A stretch of 44,493 bases of DNA, from NCBI GenBank assembly GCA_964580585.1, contig CAZOKZ010000040.1:1-44493 (forward strand), in the 5' to 3' direction. The DNA comes from CAZOKZ01 sp964580585. Lineage in GTDB: Bacteria > Sumerlaeota > Sumerlaeia > SLMS01 > JAHLLQ01. Shown in pieces: positions 34,491-41,631 of the stretch (position 1 is the first letter of the stretch; each line of letters opens with the position of its first letter). Under the pieces are notes generated by a model. That model did not search any database, was not told the DNA's origin, and saw only the letters and a list, made by a program, of their open reading frames with translations. The position numbers were made by a program, and so were the translations under genes.

Positions 34491-35822
34491 ATGGCCAAGA
34501 AAGCTGTCGGAAAGAAATCGACCGCGAAAAAAGCGGCGACGTACGAACCCGCCGGAAAAACCCGGAAACTGAAACTGGTAAAAACGCCGCAGGATCAACT
34601 GCCTGAAAAACGTCGCGGGGTAAACAAAGTCCTCGTTGCTTACAGCGGCGGTCTCGACACCTCGGTGATGATTCCGTGGCTGATCGAAAACTATGGCTGC
34701 GACGTGGTATGCTATGCAGCGGATCTCGGCCAGGGCGGCGACATGAAAGGCCTGAAAGAAAAGGCCAAAAACACCGGCGCCATCAACTGCATCGTCGAAG
34801 ATTTACGCGCCGAGTTCGTCAACGATTTCATCGTTCCCGCAATCCAGGCAAACGCCCTGTACGAAGGTCGCTATCCGATGCACACGTCGTTGGGCCGCCC
34901 GTTGATCGCCCAACACCAAGTCAAAGCCGCGCTGGCTCAGGGCTGTGACGCCATCGCTCACGGCTGCACGGGCAAAGGCAACGACCAGGCGCGTTTTGAA
35001 TTTACTTTCATGGCACTGGCACCGCACCTGCGTGTGATCGCACCGCTTCGCGAGTGGGAAATGAAATCGCGCGACGATGAATTCGATTACGCCGAAGCGC
35101 GCGGCATTCACCTGCCGATCTCGCGCCAGAAACCTTTCTCGATCGATAAAAACCTGTACGGTCTTGCCACCGAGTGCGGGGAATTGGAAGACCCTTGGCA
35201 CATTGCGCCGGAAGACGCATACCAGGACATCCAGAATCCGTTGACCGCGCCTGACAAACACGAAGACGTGGTAATCGGCTTTGCCAAAGGCGTGCCGGTG
35301 TCGCTCAACGGCAAAAAGATGGCGACGTTGAAAATCATCGAGCAATTGACGGAAATCGGCAATCGTCACGGCGTGGGTCGCATCGACATGGTGGAAAATC
35401 GACTTGTCGGTATCAAGTCGCGCGAAGTGTACGAAGGCCCGGCGGCGCTGATGTTGATTGCTGCCCACCGCGAAATCGAATCGCTGGTGCTCGACCGCGA
35501 AACAACGCACTTCAAATACCAGATGGATCTGAAATTCACGGAAATCGTGTACAACGGCACGTGGTTCTCGCCCTTGCGCGAAGCCGTGTACGAGTTCATC
35601 AAAAAAACCCAGGAAGCCGTGACCGGCGAAGCGGTGATTCGCCTGTACAAAGGCGGCATGCGTCCGGTTGCGCGTCGTTCGCCGAACTCGCTGTACGACA
35701 AAAAACTCGCCACGTACGACGAAGGCGACATTTTCGATCACAGCAAGGCAGAAGGATTCCTCGGAATCTACGGTTTGCCGCTTCGCATTCACGCCGAACG
35801 CAATAAACGCGGCATCAAGTAA
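34491..35822 (+). CDS. argG: Argininosuccinate synthase
   Basis: A 443-residue enzyme joining citrulline and aspartate with ATP in arginine synthesis. Motifs: the PP-loop YSGGLDTS (51-58), YAADLGQGGD, HGCTGKGNDQARFE, and the conserved KPFSIDKNLYG and GPAALMLIAAHREIE segments. The core is full length. The first 44 residues are an extra Lys/Ala-rich basic stretch (KKAVGKKSTAKKAA) not needed by the fold; most bacterial enzymes start at the KVLVAYSGG segment. The ATG at 34491 has AAGGTG 8 nt upstream. The gene is single and ends before a strong terminator made from two copies of the 9-mer GGGACGGAG. Confidence 0.97.
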   Translation: MAKKAVGKKSTAKKAATYEPAGKTRKLKLVKTPQDQLPEKRRGVNKVLVAYSGGLDTSVMIPWLIENYGCDVVCYAADLGQGGDMKGLKEKAKNTGAINCIVEDLRAEFVNDFIVPAIQANALYEGRYPMHTSLGRPLIAQHQVKAALAQGCDAIAHGCTGKGNDQARFEFTFMALAPHLRVIAPLREWEMKSRDDEFDYAEARGIHLPISRQKPFSIDKNLYGLATECGELEDPWHIAPEDAYQDIQNPLTAPDKHEDVVIGFAKGVPVSLNGKKMATLKIIEQLTEIGNRHGVGRIDMVENRLVGIKSREVYEGPAALMLIAAHREIESLVLDRETTHFKYQMDLKFTEIVYNGTWFSPLREAVYEFIKKTQEAVTGEAVIRLYKGGMRPVARRSPNSLYDKKLATYDEGDIFDHSKAEGFLGIYGLPLRIHAERNKRGIK

Positions 35823-35848
35823 TCCCCCACCTCGTTGCCAGAAATAAT

Positions 35849-35886
35849 CAAGGGACGGAGTCGATTGGCTCCGTCCCTTGTTTTTT
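35849..35886 (+). terminator. Strong terminator after argG built from paired 9-mers
   Basis: CAAGGGACGGAG (35849-35860) and CTCCGTCCCTTG (35869-35880) form a perfect 12-bp stem with an 8-nt loop, followed by TTTTTT (35881-35886). It lies between convergent argG and rtcB and contains GGGACGGAG in both orientations. Confidence 0.92.
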
Positions 35887-37291
35887 AGTCTTCCGCTTTA
35901 CCATCGGCAGCCATCAACACGATACGCGGCTGGAACGTGGCAACAATTTCAACCAAGTCGCTCTGTGCCGCCATGACTTCGCGGATCGGTTTGTACGCTT
36001 GAGGCGATTCGTCGAGACCACCGGCGAGCAGTTCGACGCCGTTTTCCTTCAGGTACTTCTTCATCTCGGAACGCGTGATCGTTTTCTTCGCCGCCGAACG
36101 GCTCATTTGACGCCCGGCACCATGCGATGCCGAATTGAGCGATTTCGCGTTGCCCAAACCCCGCACAACAAACCCCGGATCAGCCATCGAGCCCGGAATA
36201 ATGCCAAGCACCCCCGCATCCGCGGGCGTCGCGCCTTTGCGATGAACGACAACCTGCTCGCCACCATGCTCTTCGATCCATGCGAAGTTATGATGGTTTT
36301 CGAGCTGCAACGCCGCATCGAGTTTCGCCGCGCGCAACACGTGGCGATGGATCAGGTCATGGTTGGCCGCCGCGTACCGCCCGGCAAGGTTCATCGCCGT
36401 CCAGTATTCCTGGCCCGCCGACGACTTCAGGTTGAGCCACGACAAATGGCGGCACTCACGCGGAAGCGGCGTGCGCTCCATTGCGATCTGCGTGTACTTG
36501 TGCGCGATGGCCGCACCTAAACCGCGCGAACCCGAATGCGAAAGCATCGCGAGATACGTTCCCGGTTCGAGCCCAAGGTCCGCGTGATCGAGCACGAGTT
36601 CGCCGAACTCGACAAAATGGTTGCCCGAGCCGGACGAACCGAGCTGCGACCAGGACTTGTCCTTCAAGTACGTGATCGAACGCGGCAAATCCGTCCACGC
36701 GACGTCGTCCATCACATCGTGATCGCGACGATCCGACCCTTTGAAGGATGCACCGATGCCAAAACGCGTTTCATCAACCAGCGCACGTTTCAGACGGTCG
36801 CGCCAACCCGTCAACCGCGACGCCGGCGCGTCGATAATCGACAGCTTCATCCGGCACGCAATGTCCACACCCACGCCATACGGAATGACGGCGTCGCGCG
36901 TTGCAAGCACCCCGCCAATCGGCAAGCCATAGCCCATGTGGCCGTCGGGCATTTGCGCGCCTGCCACGGCCACCGGCAACCGACACGCCGTGTAGAGTTG
37001 CTTGAGCGCCTCGGAGTCGATCGCATCGCCGCCCCAGACCGTGTAGGGAGCAGGCGTGTCGCAAAGGCCCGGCGCTTGCGGGGTTTCCTCCGCGAGTACT
37101 TGCGCTGCGGCGCCGAATGCTTCGTCGTCGAGATAATCTTCGGGCGTTTGTGCAATGGCCGCGAGCCGCACGAGCAGCTTTTCGCGGTCCGCGCCTTCGG
37201 CCAGCATTGCGTTCGCGGCATCGAGCACCGTTTTAAATACCGGTCCCGGTGGCCAACCCGCTTCGATCAGTTCCTTACCCGTGATGTTCAT
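35885..37291 (-). CDS. rtcB: RNA-splicing ligase RtcB
   Basis: A 468-residue RtcB-family RNA ligase, which joins 2',3'-cyclic phosphate (or 3'-phosphate) and 5'-hydroxyl RNA ends using GTP and Mn2+. Visible: MPDGHMGYGLPIGGVLA, GVGVDIACRM (metal-binding Asp and Cys), GSGNHFVEFGE, LSHSGSRGLG, the GTP-site HNFAW and HRKGATPA, and the segment NSASHGAGRQMSR with the His that is guanylylated. The frame extends 48 codons upstream from a TTG at 37435, encoding a Cys-containing stretch (CPYHETLR, DCPNADRC) that lacks a ribosome-binding site. The ATG at 37291 matches the usual N-terminus (MNITGKELIEAGWPPG) and is preferred. No RtcA or Archease gene is beside it. Single gene, convergent with argG. Confidence 0.95.
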   Translation of the reverse strand: MNITGKELIEAGWPPGPVFKTVLDAANAMLAEGADREKLLVRLAAIAQTPEDYLDDEAFGAAAQVLAEETPQAPGLCDTPAPYTVWGGDAIDSEALKQLYTACRLPVAVAGAQMPDGHMGYGLPIGGVLATRDAVIPYGVGVDIACRMKLSIIDAPASRLTGWRDRLKRALVDETRFGIGASFKGSDRRDHDVMDDVAWTDLPRSITYLKDKSWSQLGSSGSGNHFVEFGELVLDHADLGLEPGTYLAMLSHSGSRGLGAAIAHKYTQIAMERTPLPRECRHLSWLNLKSSAGQEYWTAMNLAGRYAAANHDLIHRHVLRAAKLDAALQLENHHNFAWIEEHGGEQVVVHRKGATPADAGVLGIIPGSMADPGFVVRGLGNAKSLNSASHGAGRQMSRSAAKKTITRSEMKKYLKENGVELLAGGLDESPQAYKPIREVMAAQSDLVEIVATFQPRIVLMAADGKAED

Positions 37292-37711
37292 TTCACCGTC
37301 CCCATTTACCAATGGAATATAAATTTCGTCGCCGACGGATGCGGGATCCGCGCACCGGTCGGCATTCGGACAATCGAGTACTCGGTTGTCATAAGGACGA
37401 AGAGTTTCATGATACGGACAACGCCTTGCAAGCAAAAAAGTTAATAGTCAAATATCATGATGTGTAGAAGAACCATCGACTGCATGGATTAAAAATAACA
37501 CTCGATTTCGTTCGCTGCTGTTGTTAGAAATATTTAGCTTGGAAGAAGCAAGATCCAAAGGATTCCAGATGATGGGCGTTTTTCAGAACTGCAAGATCAA
37601 GGCGCGCAAGGCGAGGGCGATGGGAGCGTATGAATAATACGTAACCTGAGCACGAGTCCGAAGCGCAACACCGAGATTACGGTTTTTGAAAACGTCCAGG
37701 AGCAGATTCAC
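37292..37711. other. Divergent spacer between rtcB and add
   Basis: This 420-nt spacer holds promoters for rtcB (minus) and add (plus), which I cannot place confidently. The part next to rtcB keeps an open frame with rtcB (see that gene). The right third is taken by a foldback element at 37574-37697. Confidence 0.5.
37574..37697. repeat. MITE-like foldback element next to the add ribosome-binding site
   Basis: The left end GGGCGTTTTTCAGAAC and the complement of the right end GGACGTTTTCAAAAAC are imperfect terminal inverted repeats that stay similar for about 25 nt. The 124-nt interior is GC-rich and can fold further, with an apical CGTAT/ATACG hairpin at 37627-37641. It ends directly at AGGAG (37698-37702), the likely ribosome-binding site of add. 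Confidence 0.55.
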
Positions 37712-38827
37712 ATGCCGATTACAAAAGAACTCATTCGCCAGATGCCCAAGTGCGAACTGCATTGTCACTTGGATGGTTCGATGCGCGTTGAAACGATCAT
37801 CGATCTGGCGAAGAAACAAAACGTGAGTTTGCCTTCGCTCGATCCCGTCGAATTGAGACGTTTCCTCGTTCAGGACGAAGCCGCCAGTCTGGTGCAATAT
37901 CTCAAGGCATTCGACGTAACGCTTTCCGTGTTGCAGGACTACGACGCGTTGCGGCGCACGGCGTACGAATTGATCGCCGATTCCGCGTCGGAAAACGTCC
38001 TGTATCTCGAAGTGCGATTCGCTCCCCTGCTGCACCAACGCAAAGGAATGAAACTCACATCGGTGGTCGAAGCCGTGTTAAAAGGTCTCAAAGATGGCGA
38101 GCGTGATTTTGGCGTGCGATGGGGGCTGATAATTTGTGGCATGCGAAGCAGTCATCCGAAATATACGTTGCAAATGGCCGAGCTTTGCATTGCATACAAA
38201 CACATGGGCGTCGTGGCGTTCGATCTCGCCGGAGCCGAAGGCGGTAATCCCGCTTCCGATCACGCCGATGCGTTTCAGTTAATATTAATGAACAATATTA
38301 ATGTGACGATTCACGCGGGCGAAGCCTACGGACCGCCGTCGATCAGCCAGGCGTTGCACGAATGCGGCGCCCATCGATTGGGCCATGCTGTGCGGCTCAA
38401 GGAAGACGGCGATTTGCTGAACTATTGCTGCGATCATCGTATTCCGCTCGAAATATGTTTAACGTCGAACGTGCAAACCGGCGCGGTTTCCGAAATGAGT
38501 TTTCACCCGCTTCGGTTTTACTATGATTACGGCATGCGCGTTTGTATTAATACCGACAATCGTCTGATGTCCGGCGTTACGATGACCGATGAATATTGGA
38601 AAGCCCACAAAGTTCTCGGGTTCAGCCTCGCGGAAATCAAAGACCTGATCGTTTATGGCTTCAAGAGCGCGTTTATTCATCAACGACCGAAAGTCGAACT
38701 ACTCGATCAAGTGCTCGCGGAATTAAAGAACTTCAAAGAAACCGCCACCGACCGCGATACTGGCCACGCGGTCGCCGATATTCCTACGGAAGCGTTCACG
38801 GATAGCAACAAAGGGACGGAGATTTAA
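37712..38827 (+). CDS. add: Adenosine deaminase
   Basis: A 371-residue enzyme of the adenosine/AMP deaminase family. Zinc and catalytic residues are in order: KCELHCHLDGS (HxH, about 17-19), the conserved Asp/Gly segment FDLAGAEGG, TIHAGEAYG (His and catalytic Glu, near 203-206), HRLGHAVRL (catalytic His) and CINTDNRLMSG (zinc Asp followed by Asn, as in a common subgroup). It converts adenosine to inosine in purine salvage. AGGAG lies 9 nt before the ATG. The last codons contain the 9-mer GGGACGGAG (38813-38821, Gly-Thr-Glu), and the stop is fused to a GGATGAGGGATGAAGG repeat. Confidence 0.95.
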   Translation: MPITKELIRQMPKCELHCHLDGSMRVETIIDLAKKQNVSLPSLDPVELRRFLVQDEAASLVQYLKAFDVTLSVLQDYDALRRTAYELIADSASENVLYLEVRFAPLLHQRKGMKLTSVVEAVLKGLKDGERDFGVRWGLIICGMRSSHPKYTLQMAELCIAYKHMGVVAFDLAGAEGGNPASDHADAFQLILMNNINVTIHAGEAYGPPSISQALHECGAHRLGHAVRLKEDGDLLNYCCDHRIPLEICLTSNVQTGAVSEMSFHPLRFYYDYGMRVCINTDNRLMSGVTMTDEYWKAHKVLGFSLAEIKDLIVYGFKSAFIHQRPKVELLDQVLAELKNFKETATDRDTGHAVADIPTEAFTDSNKGTEI

Positions 38828-38950
38828 AGGATGAGGGATGAAGGCGGAATAGCGCAAAAGTCGATAATACATTGCGCCTAATATTTGTTTTGATCAAATG
38901 GAAACATTGTATTAATTTTCATCCTTTATCCTTCATCCCTCATCCTTTAA
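38824..38950. repeat. 21-bp perfect inverted repeat over the stop codons of add and tsaD
   Basis: The 21-mer at 38824-38844 (TTAAAGGATGAG then GGATGAAGG) recurs as its exact complement at 38930-38950, 85 nt apart. Each copy contains the TAA stop of one of the two convergent genes. The arms consist of the GGATGA(A/G) heptamer unit also seen at 29552, 41191 and 41339. Confidence 0.85.
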
Positions 38951-39999
38951 TATAACCCCATTCCCGGCGTCGCATTCAATGCCAGATCGCTTCTCCGTCC
39001 CTGTTGATAAAGTTGAAACCCGACACCCGCGATCATGGCGGCGTTGTCGGTGCAATATTCCGGCGCGGGAATGCCGATTTGCGCGTTGGGAAATCGCGTG
39101 GCGACGGCAGCGCGCAGGCCTCGATTGCACGCAACGCCACCGGTGACCGCCAATCGGTGCACGCGATGTTTTTTCATGGCGCGGGCGGCTTTTTCGACGA
39201 GCACTTCGACCGCCGCCGCTTGAAACGATGCCGCCATATCGGCCACAAAATCGTCGGGCAACGGCGCCCCATCGGAATGTTCGGCGCGGAATTTTTCCAC
39301 CTCGCGCGAAACGGCAGTTTTCAAACCCGAGAACGAAAAATTGAACTCGCCTTTATGCAGCAACGGACGCGGCAAATCGAATCGCGTGGCATTGCCCGTC
39401 GCGGCGAATTTATCCATCAACGGCCCGCCCGGATAACCAAGCCCCAACAATTTCGCCACTTTGTCGTAGGCCTCGCCCACGGCGTCGTCGAGCGTTTCGC
39501 CCAGGACCTCGTACTTTCCGAAATCACGCACGAGCACCAGGCTGCTATGACCGCCGCTTACCACCAGCGCCACGTACGGTTCGCACGGTTCGGGCGCCGC
39601 GCCGGTCTCCGTCCCCCACGCGTTGCGTTCGCGACCCAGATACACCGAATACAAATGCCCCGCGATGTGATGCGCGGCGACGAGCGGTTTGCCATGACGC
39701 AAGGCAAGCGCTTTGCCGAACTCGACCCCGACGAGCAAACACCCCGCGAGCCCCGGCCCAGCGGTTATGGCAATCGCGTCGATGTCGTCGATCGAAACGC
39801 CCGCATCGCGAAGCGCTTCATGATAAAGGGGGACGGAGCATTCGAGATGCGCGCGGCTGGCAATTTCCGGCACCACGCCGCCGAATCGTGCATGCAATTC
39901 AATTTGCGACGCAATCGCGTTCGAGAGCACGCGCGTGCCGTTTTCCACCACGGCGAACGCGGTTTCGTCGCAGGAACTTTCAATGCCGAGGATCAGCAT
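38947..39999 (-). CDS. tsaD: tRNA N6-threonylcarbamoyladenosine synthase subunit TsaD
   Basis: A 350-residue protein of the Kae1/TsaD family, which transfers threonylcarbamoyl to A37 of ANN-decoding tRNAs. Landmarks: ILGIESSCDETAFAVV at the N-terminus, PEIASRAHLE, AGPGLAGCLLVG, the metal-binding HHIAGH (about 109-114), VVSGGHSSLVLV, LGLGYPGGPLMDK, FNFSFSGLKTA and the final VTGGVACNRGLR and YCTDNAAMIA. A short extra segment after the HHIAGH helix (RERNAWGTETGAAPEPCE) contains one of the GGGACGGAG copies. The ATG at 39999 follows the nadA stop by 2 nt, so the two genes form an operon. Confidence 0.97.
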   Translation of the reverse strand: MLILGIESSCDETAFAVVENGTRVLSNAIASQIELHARFGGVVPEIASRAHLECSVPLYHEALRDAGVSIDDIDAIAITAGPGLAGCLLVGVEFGKALALRHGKPLVAAHHIAGHLYSVYLGRERNAWGTETGAAPEPCEPYVALVVSGGHSSLVLVRDFGKYEVLGETLDDAVGEAYDKVAKLLGLGYPGGPLMDKFAATGNATRFDLPRPLLHKGEFNFSFSGLKTAVSREVEKFRAEHSDGAPLPDDFVADMAASFQAAAVEVLVEKAARAMKKHRVHRLAVTGGVACNRGLRAAVATRFPNAQIGIPAPEYCTDNAAMIAGVGFQLYQQGRRSDLALNATPGMGLY

Positions 40000-40001
40000 G
40001 C

Positions 40002-41093
40002 TTATTTCATTTCCATCATTCGGTTAAGAGAAACCATCGCCCAATGGCGCCTGTCGTCATCGACGCGAATGATGTTGTTCGGCGCACCCCGGTCGATGCT
40101 TTCGAGCGTATCGGCGAGCGCTTCGGGCGAAATGCGGAACATCGTCGAGCACTGGCACGCAAACGGCGCGAGCGTCATAATCGTTTTGTCCGGATGTTCG
40201 TTCTTCAGACGATTCACCAGATGGTGCTCCGTCCCCACGGCCCATTTGGTGCCCGGTTCAGCGTTGGCAATCATGTTCACGATGTGTTTGGTAGAACCGG
40301 AATAATCGGCCTTCTGCACCACTTCGTATTTGCACTCGGGATGGACGATGATTTTCACGCCGGGCACGCGCTCGCGCAAAATATCCGGGTGATTGGCCTG
40401 GAAATTCTGGTGAACGCTGCAATGGCCCTTCCACAAAATCACCGGCGCGGCCGCGTAAGCTTCGGACGCATTGCCGCCGTCTTCGGAATGCGGGTCGTAC
40501 ACGAGCATCTTCTCCACCGGAATGCCAATGTCCGCGCACGTGTTGCGACCCAGATGCTGGTCGGGAAAGAAGAGCAGTTTCGTCCCGCGCTCGAAAGCCC
40601 ACTCGACGACTTTGCGCGCGTTGGAACTGGTGCAAACGGCTCCGCCATGGCGGCCGCAGAACGCCTTCAACGCCGCCGTCGAATTAATGTACGTAATCGG
40701 AACGATCGTTTCGTCGGTCGCAGCGGTCAAAACCTCCCACGCGTCCTCGACCTGGTCGATGTCCGCCATGTCGGCCATGCTGCAACCGGCGCGCATATCG
40801 GGCAGGATAGCGCTCACATTCGGCGGCGTTACAATGTCCGCCGTTTCCGCCATGAAATGCACCCCGCAAAACACAACGTACTCGACATCGGTCAGCGTTG
40901 CCGCATACAGCGACAAATCGAGGCTGTCGCCGCGACGGTCGGCGAATTCAATAACTTCGTCGCGCTGGTAGTGATGGCCCAGGATCACCACGCGCCCGCC
41001 GAGACGCTGCCTCAGCGTCGCGATGCGTTCACGCAATTGGGGCGCAATGGGGTCGTTGCCGATCAACGGCGAGACGGACATCATTTCGGGCAT
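40002..41093 (-). CDS. nadA: Quinolinate synthase A
   Basis: A 363-residue [4Fe-4S] enzyme that condenses iminoaspartate with dihydroxyacetone phosphate in NAD synthesis. Cluster ligands are in DMRAGCSMADM (Cys104), WKGHCSVHQ (Cys225) and PFACQCSTM (Cys313 or 315). ILGHHYQRDEVIEFAD, ETADIVTP, YINSTAALKA, VCTSSNA, FPDQHLGRN and VHPECKYEV are further family blocks. The frame opens at an ATG at 41129, but GAGGAG 6 nt before the ATG at 41093 decides. It is followed by tsaD after 2 nt. No nadB or nadC is in view. Confidence 0.97.
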   Translation of the reverse strand: MPEMMSVSPLIGNDPIAPQLRERIATLRQRLGGRVVILGHHYQRDEVIEFADRRGDSLDLSLYAATLTDVEYVVFCGVHFMAETADIVTPPNVSAILPDMRAGCSMADMADIDQVEDAWEVLTAATDETIVPITYINSTAALKAFCGRHGGAVCTSSNARKVVEWAFERGTKLLFFPDQHLGRNTCADIGIPVEKMLVYDPHSEDGGNASEAYAAAPVILWKGHCSVHQNFQANHPDILRERVPGVKIIVHPECKYEVVQKADYSGSTKHIVNMIANAEPGTKWAVGTEHHLVNRLKNEHPDKTIMTLAPFACQCSTMFRISPEALADTLESIDRGAPNNIIRVDDDRRHWAMVSLNRMMEMK

Positions 41094-41190
41094 TGCCTGC
41101 TCCTCGGCTTGAGTACGGGCCACATTCATGCCAGCGGCGGGCGCACGGTATGCCGGGGATTACGGCGAGTGCAACAGGAAGGAGGGGGAT

Positions 41191-41250
41191 TAAAGGCGAA
41201 AGGATGAAGGCACACAAAATCGGGATGAAGGATGAAGGCGGATGGATGAG
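41191..41250. repeat. GGATGAA heptamer repeats upstream of nadA
   Basis: TAAAGGCGAAAGGATGAAGG is followed by GGGATGAAGGATGAAGGCGG and GGATGGATGAG. It lies about 100 nt upstream of the nadA start, in opposite orientation to the copy at 41339-41371. Confidence 0.6.
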
Positions 41251-41338
41251 TCAATCACCGGCGGGCGATATCATCGTGCTCTCTACTCAGTGGATAGCAC
41301 AGCGAAATTGAAGTTCGTGCACTTTCTGCTGTCGGCAA

Positions 41339-41371
41339 CCTTCATCCCTCATCCTTCATCCTTTCATTCAC
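41339..41371. repeat. TTCATCC heptamer repeats at the end of the HTH gene
   Basis: CCTTCATCCCTCATCCTTCATCC and a related TTTCATTC. Read on the minus strand this is an AGGATGA-type repeat starting within a few bases of the stop codon of the LacI-type HTH gene, the same placement as after add and tsaD. Confidence 0.65.
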
Positions 41372-41631
41372 ATTTCCATTCCCGCCGACATGCCGCCCAT
41401 TTCGCGGGCTTTGCGGGCCGCGACGACTTTGCGGCTGCGCACCCCCAGGGCGCGTGCTGCGGGATTCGGGACATAGCCCACACGTTCAATCGTATTCAAA
41501 ATCAAGGTTTTTGTCTCGTCGTTGATCTTGTCGCTGTCGTTGATGGCCAGGGACACGGTCGAGCGGCTGTAGCCCGTGATGCGGGCGATGTCGCGGATCG
41601 TTAATCCAGTGCTGTTGTGAAGGTCGTTCAT
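41368..41631 (-). CDS. Orphan LacI-type helix-turn-helix protein
   Basis: An 87-residue protein equal to the DNA-binding part of a LacI/GalR repressor and little more: LTIRDIARITGYSRSTVSLAIND forms the HTH, followed by the hinge-type segment TIERVGYVPNPAARALGVRSRK. The sugar-binding effector domain of about 270 residues is missing. The C-terminus is a short tail with Gly and Met (MGGMSAGMEM). GAGGTGA 5 nt before the ATG at 41631 decides the start over an earlier ATG at 41679. It could be a deliberate small regulator or the surviving 5' end of a broken repressor gene; no remains of the effector domain are seen downstream. Confidence 0.85.
   Translation of the reverse strand: MNDLHNSTGLTIRDIARITGYSRSTVSLAINDSDKINDETKTLILNTIERVGYVPNPAARALGVRSRKVVAARKAREMGGMSAGMEM

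Larger units (their letters stand above)
38813..40235. repeat. Second cluster of GGGACGGAG / CTCCGTCCC 9-mers
   Basis: GGGACGGAG at 38813-38821 and 39830-39838; complement CTCCGTCCC at 38993-39001, 39607-39615 and 40227-40235. All are inside add, tsaD or nadA and are read as Gly-Thr-Glu, Gly-Arg-Arg or Ser-Val-Pro, so all three codon phases are used. Confidence 0.85.

Noticed and set aside
39004..40305. Plus-strand open frame of 433 codons opposite tsaD and nadA
   Set aside because: Antisense to two unmistakable genes; no family features.
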